In this document: in pieces, positions 19,200 through 28,468 of the stretch
Layout: every line of letters starts with the position of its first letter
Position numbering within the stretch: the first letter of the stretch is position 1
Assembly: GCF_017792385.1 (NCBI RefSeq)
Contig: NZ_CP051230.1
Location: 2,914,001-2,978,000, forward strand
From: Hyphomonas sp.
GTDB lineage: Bacteria; Pseudomonadota; Alphaproteobacteria; Caulobacterales; Hyphomonadaceae
Reading direction: 5' to 3'
Length of the DNA: 64,000 nucleotides
The notes under the pieces: generated by a model
The model's input: only the letters and a program-made list of their open reading frames with translations
Databases searched by the model: none
What the model was told of the DNA's origin: nothing
Program-made: the position numbers and the translations under genes

Positions 19200-19357
19200 G
19201 CGCAGGCCTTTAGCAGGGAGTCGGGGCAAAAGGGAACAGGCATTTGCCGCTGGGCTGGTTCCGGGCAGGCAAAATGCACCTGCCGGCGCCTTGTATCTTG
19301 CGGGCAGATCGCTTCAGGCACATTCTCCCGCCTGCCAACTTTCATGGGAGTAACCAG

Positions 19358-19510
19358 ATGAAGAAACTGATGGCCGCCGCGCTCGCCCTGACACTTCTGC
19401 CGCTGGCGACAGCATGCAACACGGTCGAAGGTGTGGGCCGCGATGTTCAGGCAGGCGGTGAAGTCGTGTCCGAAACCGCACGGGACGTGAAGGAGAAGAT
19501 GTCGAAATAG
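19358..19510 (+). CDS. Entericidin-like small lipoprotein (EcnA/B family)
   Basis: A 50-residue lipoprotein. The signal MKKLMAAALALTLLPLATAC ends in lipobox ATAC, followed by NTVEGVGRDVQAGGEVV, the entericidin signature (NTxxGxGxDxxxxG). Such proteins are small membrane lipoproteins linked to bacteriolytic or envelope-stress effects in enterics, but their role in alphaproteobacteria is unclear. GGGAG lies 7 nt before the ATG. A bidirectional terminator follows. Confidence 0.88.
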   Translation: MKKLMAAALALTLLPLATACNTVEGVGRDVQAGGEVVSETARDVKEKMSK

Positions 19511-19544
19511 GTTCGACCTTCGCCTTTCAGTCCTTCAGAACGCA

Positions 19545-19573
19545 AAAGGCCCCGACGCAAAGTCGGGGCCTTT
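19545..19573. terminator. Bidirectional terminator between the entericidin gene and gltA
   Basis: A perfect 12-bp stem, AAAGGCCCCGAC (19545-19556) with GTCGGGGCCTTT (19562-19573), has a GCAAA loop. T runs flank both sides when read on either strand, so it can end transcripts of both the convergent entericidin gene and gltA. Confidence 0.93.
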
Positions 19574-19597
19574 CCTGTTCGGGATACCGATGTGCGG

Positions 19598-20902
19598 CTA
19601 GCGCTGGTCCATCGGCACATAGTCGCGCATGGCGGCGCCAGTATAGATCTGGCGCGGACGACCGATGCGCTGGGTCGGGTCGACCAGCATCTCGTTCAGC
19701 TGGGCAATCCAGCCAACGGTGCGGGCCAGCGAGAACAGCACGGTGAACATCTGCTTCGGGAAGCCGATCGCATCGAGGATGATGCCGGAATAGAAGTCGA
19801 CATTCGGGTAGAGCTTCTTCTCTGCGAAGTATTCGTCTTCCAGGGCGATCCGCTCCAGTTCCATGGCAACTTTCAGGATCGGCTGATCCTTCAGGCCGAG
19901 CAGGTCCAGCACTTCGTGGGCGGACTCGCGCATCACGGTCGCGCGCGGATCGTAGTTCTTGTAGACGCGGTGACCGAAGCCCATGAGGCGGAACGGATCC
20001 GACTTGTCCTTGGCCTTCTCGATGAATTCCGGGATGCGGTCCACCGTGCCGATTTCGTGCAGCATGTTGAGACAGGCCTCGTTCGCACCGCCATGGCTCG
20101 GGCCCCAGAGACAGGCCACGCCAGCGGCGACGGCGGCAAACGGGTGCGCGCCCGAAGACCCTGCAAGGCGCACGGTCGAAGTCGACGCGTTCTGCTCGTG
20201 GTCTGCGTGCAGGATGAAGAAACGGTCCATCGCCTTGGCGATCTTCGGATCGACCTTGTAATCCTCGGCGGTGACCGAGAAACACATGTTCAGGAAGTTC
20301 TCGGCATAGGTCAGGTCGTTGCGCGGATCGACAAATTTCTGGCCGAGATTGTACTTCAGGATGCGGGCGCAGAGCGTCGGCATCTTGGCGATCAGGCGGA
20401 TCGAGGCGAGGCGGCGCTCCTCCGGGTCTTCGCTGTCCATGGCGCCCGGATAGAAGGACGCCATCGCGCCGACTGTGCCGGTCAGCATCGCCATCGGGTG
20501 GCTGTCACGACGGAAGCCGTCAAAGAAGCGGTCCATCTGGGTGTGCAGCAGGGTGTGCTGCTTGATCTCGTCGTCAAACGATTTGAGCTCGGACTTGGAC
20601 GGCAATTCGCCGTTCAGGATCAGGTAGCAAACTTCCGGGAAGGTTGCCTGCGCTGCCAGCTGGCCGATGGGATAGCCGCGGTGCAGCAGGACGCCTTCTT
20701 CGCCGTTGATGAACGTGATCTGGCTTTCGCAGCTCGCTGTGGAGGTAAAGCCCGGGTCGAATGTGAACTGGCCGGATTGCGCGTAGAATTTGCGCACATC
20801 CACGACGTTCGGTCCATGGGTGCCGGACAGGACCGGCATGTCATAGGTCTTCCCGTCAATCTCGATCTTCGCCGTACCGGCGTCTTTGGTCTTGTTTTCC
20901 AT
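19598..20902 (-). CDS. gltA: Citrate synthase (type II)
   Basis: 434 residues. The catalytic His/Asp regions are visible: LHADHEQNASTSTVRLAGSSG (HADHEQNAST), GPSHGGANEA and GFGHRVYKNYDPRA. It condenses acetyl-CoA and oxaloacetate at TCA-cycle entry. Residues 1-40 (ENKTKDAGTAKIEIDGKTYD) form the extra N-terminal domain of hexameric type II enzymes. ATG at 20902 has GGAAGGG upstream; a TTG at 20920 is an in-frame but less likely start. It lies 47 bp downstream of gltX on the same strand. Confidence 0.97.
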   Translation of the reverse strand: MENKTKDAGTAKIEIDGKTYDMPVLSGTHGPNVVDVRKFYAQSGQFTFDPGFTSTASCESQITFINGEEGVLLHRGYPIGQLAAQATFPEVCYLILNGELPSKSELKSFDDEIKQHTLLHTQMDRFFDGFRRDSHPMAMLTGTVGAMASFYPGAMDSEDPEERRLASIRLIAKMPTLCARILKYNLGQKFVDPRNDLTYAENFLNMCFSVTAEDYKVDPKIAKAMDRFFILHADHEQNASTSTVRLAGSSGAHPFAAVAAGVACLWGPSHGGANEACLNMLHEIGTVDRIPEFIEKAKDKSDPFRLMGFGHRVYKNYDPRATVMRESAHEVLDLLGLKDQPILKVAMELERIALEDEYFAEKKLYPNVDFYSGIILDAIGFPKQMFTVLFSLARTVGWIAQLNEMLVDPTQRIGRPRQIYTGAAMRDYVPMDQR

Positions 20903-20949
20903 CAGCTCTAGCCCTTCCAAGTCATGTTTCCACCCGGCGTGGCTCGGGA

Positions 20950-22419
20950 TTAGGTCCCGGCCTTCGCCGTTTGATCTTCAATTCGTCCCAGCGCCTCATC
21001 CTGCCCGAGCCATTCAAGGACTGGAGCGATGTCTGGCGCGGGCAGTCCGCCCGTAAGCGCAGCCCGAAGTGGCTGACCGACCTGTCCCATCGAGAGGTCG
21101 CGGTCAGCGCAATAGGAGCTTATGACGAGCGATATAGTTTCTGCGGTCCATTGGCGCAATTGCTGCAGTTCGTCGCGCAGACCGGCGAGCCGGTCAAGCC
21201 CTTCTTCGGACAGGGCCTTGCGGGCTTTCTTGTTGAGCTCGATCGGCCGTATGTCGCGCAGGAATGCAAACGCTTCGGCAAGCTCCGGCAGGGTCGTGCC
21301 GCGATCCTTCATGGCCGGCAGTGCGGCCCGGATACGGGCCGTTTCGGCGTCCGTCAGGGGGGCGGCGCGCTCCAGGATCGGTTTCAGCAGTCCGAACAGG
21401 CGATCATCGTCTGCCAGGCGCATGAAGTGCGAGTTGATCTGTCCCAGTTTTTCGAGGTCCAGACGGGCGGGGGCCTTGTTGATGCCGCCAATGTCGAACA
21501 GGGCGACGGCCTCTGACTCGGTGAAGATTTCCTGATCGCCATGGCTCCAGCCGAGACGCAGAAGGTAGGCCTTCATGGCTTCCGGGAGATAGCCCATGTC
21601 GCGATAGGCGAGCGTGGACAGCGCGCCGTGGCGTTTCGAGAGCTTCGCTCCGTCCGATCCGTGGATTAGCGGGACGTGCGCGAATTCGGGAATGTCCCAG
21701 CCCATGGCTTCGTAGATCGGAATCTGCCGGAAGGCGTTGCGCAGATGATCGTCACCGCGAATGACATGCGTGATGCCCATATCGTGATCGTCGACCACGA
21801 CGGCCAGCATGTAGGTGGGGGTACCATCGGCGCGCAGCAGGATCATGTCATCGAGCTCGCTGGCCTGGATCGTCACGCGGCCCTGCACGCCATCTTCGAG
21901 AACCCGGTCACCGCCGTCCGGCGCGCGGAGGCGGACCGTGAAGGGGGCATCCGGGGAGGGTGCCGGGGCGCCATCGCGCCAGGGGGACCGGTAAGGCGCC
22001 AGCAGTTCATTGGCTTCGGCCAGAAGCGCTGTTCTGTCTGCATCGGAAATGCCGTCAGCCTTGGCGGCCTGGCGTTTCTCCTCGCCAAGGTCGCGCCGCG
22101 CCTGCAGCTCCTCCGGTGTGGCATAGCAGCGAAAGGCGGTGCCTCTTTCGATCATCTGCAGCGCCACTTCGGTGTGGCGGGCAGCCTGGTCGAACTGCAT
22201 CACCGGTGCGGCGTCCGGCGTCAGGCCGAGCCAGTCCATCCCTTCGAGAATCGCTGCCGTGGCTTCGTCCGTGGAGCGCGCGCGATCAGTGTCCTCGATC
22301 CGCAAAAGAAACTTCCCGTTGTATCTTTTCGCGAAAAGGTAGTTGAAAAGCGCTGTCCGAGCCCCCCCAATGTGCAGCATGCCGGTGGGAGAAGGGGCAA
22401 ATCGCGTGATGACGCTCAT
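20950..22419 (-). CDS. gltX: Glutamyl-tRNA synthetase
   Basis: A 489-residue class I aminoacyl-tRNA synthetase. Class signatures are FAPSPTGMLHIGGARTA (HIGH box) and KLSKRHGAL (KMSKS box). A long frame extends upstream of 22419, but MSVITRFAPSPTG is the usual N-terminus. The C-terminal anticodon-binding region (EWLGQDEALGRIEDQ) is complete. It is divergent from comEC with only 21 bp between the start codons if comEC begins at 22441. Confidence 0.97.
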   Translation of the reverse strand: MSVITRFAPSPTGMLHIGGARTALFNYLFAKRYNGKFLLRIEDTDRARSTDEATAAILEGMDWLGLTPDAAPVMQFDQAARHTEVALQMIERGTAFRCYATPEELQARRDLGEEKRQAAKADGISDADRTALLAEANELLAPYRSPWRDGAPAPSPDAPFTVRLRAPDGGDRVLEDGVQGRVTIQASELDDMILLRADGTPTYMLAVVVDDHDMGITHVIRGDDHLRNAFRQIPIYEAMGWDIPEFAHVPLIHGSDGAKLSKRHGALSTLAYRDMGYLPEAMKAYLLRLGWSHGDQEIFTESEAVALFDIGGINKAPARLDLEKLGQINSHFMRLADDDRLFGLLKPILERAAPLTDAETARIRAALPAMKDRGTTLPELAEAFAFLRDIRPIELNKKARKALSEEGLDRLAGLRDELQQLRQWTAETISLVISSYCADRDLSMGQVGQPLRAALTGGLPAPDIAPVLEWLGQDEALGRIEDQTAKAGT

Positions 22420-22440
22420 GGGACAGGCAGGCTCCGGTTG

Positions 22441-24567
22441 ATGTCTGCGGAATTTGATCTTGCGCCGCACAAACACAACTCCCTTGCAGATGGCAAGGGG
22501 GCGACCCTTCCGGATGCAGTGCGCTGGCCGCATATCCTGTCCATGTCAGCCATTGATGCACAGCCCCTGTTGCTGGCCCTGGCCATGACTGCAGGCGCAG
22601 CTGCCTATTTCTCTGCCTCGGCCGAACCACCGGTCTGGCTGGCGCTGGCCGCGCCTTCCGGGGGCGTGTCTGCACTCATTGTGGCCCGGCGGTTTGCCTG
22701 GCCGGCAATCCTGCAGATTGTGGTCTGGGTCCTGTTTGGGGCGGGGCTCGGCCTTGGCTCTGCCATGCTGCGGGCCCATAGCGTGGCCGCGCCCGTGATT
22801 GCGGGCCAGACCGGCCCTGTAATGGTCGAAGGCTGGCTGGCTGATGTCGAGACCGGAACCAAGGGGCCGCGCCTGCGGATCGATGTTCACGCTGTGGCGG
22901 GGCTGGCGCCGGACGCAACCCCGCACTCGGTGCGCCTGACCCATCGATCCCGCCTGGAAGTCTCGTCGGGACGGTTTGTGCGCTGCTGGGCCGTGCTGCG
23001 CCCGCCGCCTTCGCCGTCCATGCCGGGGGAGTATGACTTTCGGCGGCAGGCCTGGTTCGAGCAATTGGGCGCGGTTGGATATGTTCAGGGCCGGTGCCGG
23101 GGCGGGGCGCTGGGGGCACCCGGCGGGGTACTGGCCGATCTGCGCATGAAGGTGGCGGCGTTCCGGCGGCAACTGGCTGCGCATGTCAATCTGGCCGCCG
23201 GAGACCGGGCCGGAGGATTTGCGGCGGCGCTGGTGTCGGGAGACCGCAGCTATATGCGGACCGAGGACCAGACAGCGCTGCGCAATTCGGGGCTGGCTCA
23301 TTTGCTGGCCATATCCGGTTTGCACATGGCGATTGTCGGGGGCCTGGTGTTCTATCTGATGCGGCGCGCGCTGGCGCTGGTCGAACCGCTGGCGCTGCGC
23401 GTGCCCGTGCAGAAACCGGCCGCGATCATCGCCCTGGCCGCCAGTCTTGCCTATCTCGTGATATCGGGTGCAGGCGTTTCAACCCAGCGGGCCTTCATCA
23501 TGCTGGCGGTTGTGTTTGGTGCCGTGCTGTTCGACCGGGCCGCGTTGAGCCTGCGCTCTTTCGCCATCGCGATGATCCTGGTCGTCCTGCTGCAGCCGGA
23601 AAGCGTGATGACACCGGGCTTCCAGATGTCGTTCGCGGCATCCGGTGCGCTGATCGCCACCTATGAGGCCTGGACCGCGAAACGGGCCCGGTCCGAACGG
23701 ATCATGGGCAGCGTCAGCTATAGCTGGGCCTCGCTTGCCGTGACATCGCTGGTGGCGGGGACAGCAACCGCGCCCTATGCGCTTTACCATTTCGACCGTC
23801 TGGCCGGCCTCGGCCTGATCGCCAATCTGGCGGCGATGCCGGTCATCACCTTTGTCAGCGCGCCAGCTGCGGCGGCGGCGCTGATCCTAGCGCCATTCGG
23901 CTATGGCGATATCGGCCTGCGCGTGTTCGGCTATTCCCTGGAAGCGATCCTCTGGATTGCCGAGACCTGTACGGCGCAGGCTCCAGACGGTCTGTCACCG
24001 GGCAAGCAGATGCCCGAAGCCGCGCTGGTCCTGTTCAGCGCAGCGCTGGCAGTGGCCATTCTCGCGCGAGGGCTGTGGCGGTGGATCCTGGCGGCATTGA
24101 TCAGCGGGCCGGCACTCTGGCTGTGGTGGGCAGTGCCGGCGATGGGGGTGCACTGGTCCCCCTCCGGCGATGTGTTCGTGCGCATGGCGGGCGGCGAGGT
24201 GGAACGGATCCGCTATATCGAGGGGGACGGTCTGTCGCCGATGCGCTTCAGCGAATTGGAGCCATCCGGCCTGTGTGAGGCCTGGCCGTGCAGGCTGGAA
24301 ACGGAGATGGGGCGGATCGTCCTGCTGGCGCCGGACAGTACGACGCCGGTCTGCATGCCGGCATCCGAAGCGGACTGGGTGTTGTTGCCCGGAGAGCATC
24401 ACCGCCCGGCCCAAGGGCCGTCAGCTTGCGCCGCAGGCATTGATTGGGGCGATGTGCTGCGGCAAGGCGGCCTGACCCTCAAAGTGGACGGGGCGCCAAT
24501 ACAAGGGGCCGCACCCTGTCAGGCGCGGCCCTGGAAGCCCTGTGTTCGGGAGATGGATCAGTCGTAG
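22441..24567 (+). CDS. comEC: ComEC/Rec2-family DNA-uptake channel protein
   Basis: About 708 residues of integral membrane protein. It has an N-terminal membrane domain, an OB-like DUF4131 segment (MVEGWLADVETGTKGPRLRID), then the Competence domain with ALVSGDRSYM and the diagnostic LRNSGLAHLLAISGLHMAIVGGL. Many membrane helices follow, ending near residue 570. The C-terminus lacks a visible HxHxDH metallo-beta-lactamase motif, a degenerate tail common in alphaproteobacterial versions. Start uncertain: 22441, or 22543, which would leave a normal divergent promoter region. It overlaps the lexA 3' end by 10 bp. Confidence 0.92.
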   Translation: MSAEFDLAPHKHNSLADGKGATLPDAVRWPHILSMSAIDAQPLLLALAMTAGAAAYFSASAEPPVWLALAAPSGGVSALIVARRFAWPAILQIVVWVLFGAGLGLGSAMLRAHSVAAPVIAGQTGPVMVEGWLADVETGTKGPRLRIDVHAVAGLAPDATPHSVRLTHRSRLEVSSGRFVRCWAVLRPPPSPSMPGEYDFRRQAWFEQLGAVGYVQGRCRGGALGAPGGVLADLRMKVAAFRRQLAAHVNLAAGDRAGGFAAALVSGDRSYMRTEDQTALRNSGLAHLLAISGLHMAIVGGLVFYLMRRALALVEPLALRVPVQKPAAIIALAASLAYLVISGAGVSTQRAFIMLAVVFGAVLFDRAALSLRSFAIAMILVVLLQPESVMTPGFQMSFAASGALIATYEAWTAKRARSERIMGSVSYSWASLAVTSLVAGTATAPYALYHFDRLAGLGLIANLAAMPVITFVSAPAAAAALILAPFGYGDIGLRVFGYSLEAILWIAETCTAQAPDGLSPGKQMPEAALVLFSAALAVAILARGLWRWILAALISGPALWLWWAVPAMGVHWSPSGDVFVRMAGGEVERIRYIEGDGLSPMRFSELEPSGLCEAWPCRLETEMGRIVLLAPDSTTPVCMPASEADWVLLPGEHHRPAQGPSACAAGIDWGDVLRQGGLTLKVDGAPIQGAAPCQARPWKPCVREMDQS

Positions 24568-25238
24568 CGGCGGATCAGGGCCACGAGACGGCCCTGTACC
24601 TGAACCCGGTCGGGTCCGAAGATGCGGGTTTCAAAGGCCGGGTTGGCCGCTTCCAGCGCTACGGAGGCCCCCTTGCGGCGCAGCCGTTTCAGCGTTGCCT
24701 CCTCGCCATCGATCAGCGCGACGACAATGTCACCCGTATTGGCGGTGTCGGTGCGGCGGCAGATCACGATGTCGCCTTCCAGAATGCCGGCGTCGATCAT
24801 GGAGTCGCCCTGGACTTCGAGGGCGAAATGCTCATCCCCCTCAGACAGGCCGTCCGGGGCGTTGACCTGGCCATTGTCCTGCTGGATCGCGGAGATGGGC
24901 AGGCCGGCCGCGATGCGCCCGATCAGCGGCACCGTATGGGCGCTGGGCGCGGGGGCGGGCTGACCGGTGGAGACCAGGGCCGGCTTGAATTCCTTGCGGC
25001 CACGGGGCGCGCCCGAGGAGACCGCTTCGGGCAGTTTCAACACTTCCAGGGCACGTGCCCGATGAGCCAGCCGGCGGATGAAGCCGCGCTCTTCCAGGGC
25101 CGTGATGAGGCGGTGAATGCCGGATTTGGAGGCGAGGTTCAGCGCATCCTTCATCTCGTCGAAGGAGGGCGAAACGCCGGTTTTCTGAATGCGCTCATTG
25201 ATGAAGAGCAGCAATTCCTTTTGTTTACTAGTCAGCAC
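24558..25238 (-). CDS. lexA: SOS repressor LexA
   Basis: 226 residues. The N-terminal winged helix (MLTSKQKELLLFINERI, then SPSFDEMKDALNLASKSGIHRLI) binds SOS boxes. The C-terminal latent protease has the cleavage site AAGLP, nucleophile Ser in GDSMIDAGI and catalytic Lys in EEATLKRLRR. RecA filaments trigger self-cleavage. Start codon GTG with AAGGGAG upstream. The promoter carries an alphaproteobacterial SOS box, so autoregulation is expected. It lies directly downstream of trpC without the moaC-moeA pair usual at this place in relatives. Confidence 0.97.
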   Translation of the reverse strand: MLTSKQKELLLFINERIQKTGVSPSFDEMKDALNLASKSGIHRLITALEERGFIRRLAHRARALEVLKLPEAVSSGAPRGRKEFKPALVSTGQPAPAPSAHTVPLIGRIAAGLPISAIQQDNGQVNAPDGLSEGDEHFALEVQGDSMIDAGILEGDIVICRRTDTANTGDIVVALIDGEEATLKRLRRKGASVALEAANPAFETRIFGPDRVQVQGRLVALIRRYD

Positions 25239-25274
25239 GGGGGGCTCCCTTGAAGCGAATCTGTGTTCACTTAT

Positions 25275-25303
25275 GTTCTACATGTGTTCATGCTTCGGGT
25301 CAA
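25275..25303 (-). promoter_or_regulatory. lexA promoter with overlapping SOS box
   Basis: On the minus strand, TTGACC (25303-25298) is followed by a 17-nt spacer and TAGAAC (25280-25275), a plausible -35/-10 pair. On the plus strand, GTTC-TACATGT-GTTC at 25275-25289 is an exact GTTC-N7-GTTC, the alphaproteobacterial LexA operator, covering the -10 and part of the spacer. The -35 includes the trpC stop codon. A third GTTC at 25265-25268 is spaced 6, not 7. Confidence 0.9.
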
Positions 25304-26103
25304 TTCGTGCCGGCCAACCTCAATTGTGTAACGCTGCTCTGACGGTTTGCGCCCATTTTCATAAGACTTTCGCCGATCAGGTAGCGCCGGGCGTCGGTGG
25401 CGCGCAGGCGCCGGATATGGTCCGGGGTTGATATGCCGCTTTCCGACACCAGAACACGATCCCCGGGAACGTGCGGGGCGAGCCGCTCCGTCGTGGACAG
25501 GTCGGTGACCATGCGTTTGAGGTCCCGATTGTTGATCCCGATCAGGGGCGAGGGCAGTTGAAGGGCTCGCTCCAGCTCTTCCTCATTGTGGGTCTCGAGG
25601 AGCACATCCATGCCGAGCCGCATGGCGAGGTCGGTCAGTTCCTGGGCCTGCGCGTCGCTGAGGCAGGCCATGATGACCAGGACACAATCGGCGCCATGCA
25701 CCCGCGACTCCACCACCTGATAGGGGTCGATCATGAAATCCTTGCGCAGCATGGGCAGGGCGACGGCCGACCGGATGGCCGCGAAATCCTCAAGGCTGCC
25801 GCCGAAACTCGGACCGTCCGTCAGGACGGACAGGCAGGCTGCGCCGCCGGCTTCGTACTCACGGGCTATTTCCACCGGGTCGGCGCCCGGCAGGATGTCG
25901 CCCGCCGACGGGCTCTTGCGCTTCAACTCGCAGATCAGCGCATTCTCATCCAGCGCGCTGACCATGGCCATGGCGCGGGCAAAGCCGCGAGGCGGGCTCG
26001 CCTCCGCTAGACGGGCTTCCAGTTCGGCCAGTGGCACCGCCCGACGGGCCGCGGCGACTTCTTCGGCCTTGTAGGCGACGATACGATCCAGCGCGGTGCT
26101 CAT
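25300..26103 (-). CDS. trpC: Indole-3-glycerol phosphate synthase
   Basis: A 267-residue TIM-barrel enzyme of tryptophan synthesis that cyclises CdRP to indole-3-glycerol phosphate. Motifs are ICELKRKSPSAG (catalytic Lys), LRKDFMIDPYQV, LLETHNEEELERAL, IGINNRDLK and VSESGISTPDHI. It is not fused to trpF. Its ATG overlaps the trpD stop as ATGA, so the two are translationally coupled. Confidence 0.97.
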   Translation of the reverse strand: MSTALDRIVAYKAEEVAAARRAVPLAELEARLAEASPPRGFARAMAMVSALDENALICELKRKSPSAGDILPGADPVEIAREYEAGGAACLSVLTDGPSFGGSLEDFAAIRSAVALPMLRKDFMIDPYQVVESRVHGADCVLVIMACLSDAQAQELTDLAMRLGMDVLLETHNEEELERALQLPSPLIGINNRDLKRMVTDLSTTERLAPHVPGDRVLVSESGISTPDHIRRLRATDARRYLIGESLMKMGANRQSSVTQLRLAGTN

Positions 26104-27131
26104 TCCGGGACCTGCCCGTTGGAAAGGGCGGACAGGGTGCGCAGCGTCTGGCGGGCCTTACCGCTGTCGATGGCCTCGGCGGCCATGGCGACCCCCTGTT
26201 TCAGATTGTCGGCCTTGCCGAAGACGTGCAGGCCGGCGGCGGCATTCAGCAGGACCACATCCCGGAAGGGGCCTTCCTGCCCGTCCAGAAGGTCGGTGAT
26301 CGCGCGGGCATTGTCCTCGACGCTGCTGCCTTCAAGCGTGGAGAGCGGACTGGTCTCCAGACCGGCATCTGCAGGGGTCAGCTCGAATTCGTGCAGATCA
26401 TCGCCAGCCACCTCGCAGACGCGGGTCGTGCCGGCGATGGAAATCTCGTCGATCCCGTCCATCCCGTGGACAACCCAGGCCCGCCTGGTGCCGAGGCGCG
26501 ACAGGGTCTCTGCCATCGGCCGGACCCATTCCGGCGCGAACACACCCAGCACCTGGTATTCGGCGCCGGCGGGATTGCTGAGCGGTCCGAGCAAATTGAA
26601 GATGGTGCGGATGCCCAGCGTCGCGCGGACGGGGGCGACATGGCGCATGGCGCTGTGATGGCTGCGCGCGAACAGGAAGGCGACACCGGCTCCGTTGAGG
26701 CAGGCGAGGAATGTGTCCTCATCGACGTCGAGATTGACGCCAAGCGCCTCCAGCACGTCTGCGGAGCCCGTCTTGGGCGGAACCGAGCGATTGCCATGCT
26801 TGGCAACCCGGCCACCGGAGGCGGCGATGACCAGCGCGCTGGCGGTGGATGTGTTGAGACTTTTCCAGGGCAGGCCGCCCGTGCCGCAAGTGTCGAGGAC
26901 AGGTCCCTCGACATGTACCTTGCGCGCATGGCGGCGCATGATGCGCGCGCCGGCGGCCAGTTCATCCGCCGTTTCCCCGCGCACGGCGAGGCCCATCAGC
27001 AGGGCGCCGATCTCTTCGGGGGCTGCTTCGCCTGACAGCAAATCGTCAAAGGCGCCCTCAAGCAGATCGGGCGCGAGGGGCTGGCGGCGCGCGATCGCCT
27101 GCAGGGCAAGGGTAAGGCTGTCTGGCGTCAT
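26100..27131 (-). CDS. trpD: Anthranilate phosphoribosyltransferase
   Basis: 343 residues that transfer the phosphoribosyl group from PRPP to anthranilate. The PRPP loop is DTCGTGG. Other motifs are KHGNRSVPPKTGSADVLEALG, ARSHHSAMRHVAPVR and the LGPLSNPA block. It couples by ATGA to trpC. About 1.8 kb separates it from trpG because two unrelated + strand genes lie between, so trpDC must have its own promoter in the 200 bp upstream. Confidence 0.97.
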   Translation of the reverse strand: MTPDSLTLALQAIARRQPLAPDLLEGAFDDLLSGEAAPEEIGALLMGLAVRGETADELAAGARIMRRHARKVHVEGPVLDTCGTGGLPWKSLNTSTASALVIAASGGRVAKHGNRSVPPKTGSADVLEALGVNLDVDEDTFLACLNGAGVAFLFARSHHSAMRHVAPVRATLGIRTIFNLLGPLSNPAGAEYQVLGVFAPEWVRPMAETLSRLGTRRAWVVHGMDGIDEISIAGTTRVCEVAGDDLHEFELTPADAGLETSPLSTLEGSSVEDNARAITDLLDGQEGPFRDVVLLNAAAGLHVFGKADNLKQGVAMAAEAIDSGKARQTLRTLSALSNGQVPE

Positions 27132-27332
27132 GCGTCGTCATCCGTCTTTGGGGCCGGGCCTGAATAGGGTGTCCGGCCGGTCCAGATCAAGCCCGTCTTC
27201 GCCGCACCGGTCGCGTTCACAAAGCCGTCATCCCGATTTGCCCGGCCTGCAGTCGCCATGGCGGTCATGTTGGGGTAGGCTCACCTCAGTGGGGAATTTC
27301 CGAGAGAAATAACACCTGATGGAGGACGAGCA

Positions 27333-28343
27333 ATGAAACGATCCCTGATGTTTGCCGGCGTGGCAGGTCTCGCGCTTCTGGGCGCCTGCCAGATGCTGCC
27401 AGCCGATGAGCCGGCCGACGCCGCTGCGGCCGAGGAGACAATCGAGGAAGAAGTTGGTGTTCTGGTCGCTGAAGCGACTCGCGAGGCTGACCGGACCGCT
27501 GAAGCCGAAATGTCGGAAACGGCCGAGTCCAGCGATGAGGAGATGGACACGTCTGCGGCCGATGCGCTGGCCACCGCGCTCGACATGCAGCCAGACGAGG
27601 TGAAGGCGCGTTATGAATGGCGTCACCCGGGCGAGACACTCGAATTCTTCGAAATCGAGCCCGGCATGACGGTGATCGAGGCCCTGCCGGGGGGCGGGTG
27701 GTATTCCAAGATCCTGATCCCGTATCTCGGCCCGGAAGGCACCCTGATCGGCGCGCACTATCCGGACGAGATCTGGATGCTGATCCTGCCAAATGCGACC
27801 GAAGAACGGGTCGACGGCATTCTCAAACGCCTGGAAACGTGGAAGGAAACGGCTCAAGGCTGGTTCGGCGACGCCGGAGCGTCGGTGTTCGACTACAAGA
27901 TGACTCACATGTCTCCGGAAAAGAAGGAGGCGGCTGACGCGGTCCTGTTCATCCGGGCGCTGCACAATCTGAACCGTACCGAGGGTGAGTTGAGGACGCT
28001 GTCCCAGACAATTGACGAGACGTACCGGATCCTGAAACCGGGCGGCATTGTGGGTGTGGTCCAGCACCGGGCGTCCGAGGACACGCCGGATGAGTGGGCC
28101 GATGGCAATGCGGGCTATCTGAAGACCAGCTTCGTCGTTGACGCCTTCGAAACGGCCGGGTTCGTTCTGGAGGAGTCGAGCGAGATCAACGCCAATCCCG
28201 CCGATGATGCCGGACCGGGAGACATTGTCTGGCGTCTGGCGCCGTCCTTCGCAACGACCGAGGAAGGCACGCCCGAACGCGAGGCCATGGCGGCCATTGG
28301 CGAATCCGACCGTATGACACTGCGCTTCCGCAAGCCCGAATAG
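27333..28343 (+). CDS. Lipoprotein class I SAM-dependent methyltransferase (COG4798-like)
   Basis: 336 residues. The N-terminal lipoprotein signal has lipobox LLGAC. An acidic Glu/Ala/Thr linker (about 25-80) precedes a Rossmann methyltransferase domain (EFFEIEPGMTVIEALPGGGWYSKIL as SAM motif I, then ADAVLFIRALHNL and YRILKPGGIVGVVQHR). Secreted methyltransferases of this type are common in alphaproteobacteria, yet a SAM source outside the cytoplasm is unclear, so the domain may bind another ligand. GGAGGA lies upstream of the ATG. A strong terminator follows. It stands inside what is normally one trp operon. Confidence 0.85.
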   Translation: MKRSLMFAGVAGLALLGACQMLPADEPADAAAAEETIEEEVGVLVAEATREADRTAEAEMSETAESSDEEMDTSAADALATALDMQPDEVKARYEWRHPGETLEFFEIEPGMTVIEALPGGGWYSKILIPYLGPEGTLIGAHYPDEIWMLILPNATEERVDGILKRLETWKETAQGWFGDAGASVFDYKMTHMSPEKKEAADAVLFIRALHNLNRTEGELRTLSQTIDETYRILKPGGIVGVVQHRASEDTPDEWADGNAGYLKTSFVVDAFETAGFVLEESSEINANPADDAGPGDIVWRLAPSFATTEEGTPEREAMAAIGESDRMTLRFRKPE

Positions 28344-28367
28344 GCCCGGTTTCATCCGTATCGGGAG

Positions 28368-28389
28368 AGGGCCCTTCGGGGCCCTTTTT
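28368..28389 (+). terminator. Intrinsic terminator after the lipoprotein methyltransferase
   Basis: AGGGCCC (28368-28374) pairs with GGGCCCT (28379-28385) around a TTCG tetraloop and is followed by TTTT (28386-28389). Compact and strong. Confidence 0.92.
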
Positions 28390-28468
28390 CTGTATGAGGT
28401 GCCGCGGGCATGCGGAACCGCGCAGGCAGGCAGGCGTTGGACAGGAAACCCCACATGGAGCTTCCCCA

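Noticed and set aside
19592..20911. A 439-codon + strand frame opposite gltA
   Set aside because: It is antisense to the complete citrate synthase and has no domain.
25265..25278. A second GTTC pair as an additional SOS box
   Set aside because: The spacing is 6, not 7, so it does not fit the consensus; kept only as a possible half-site.
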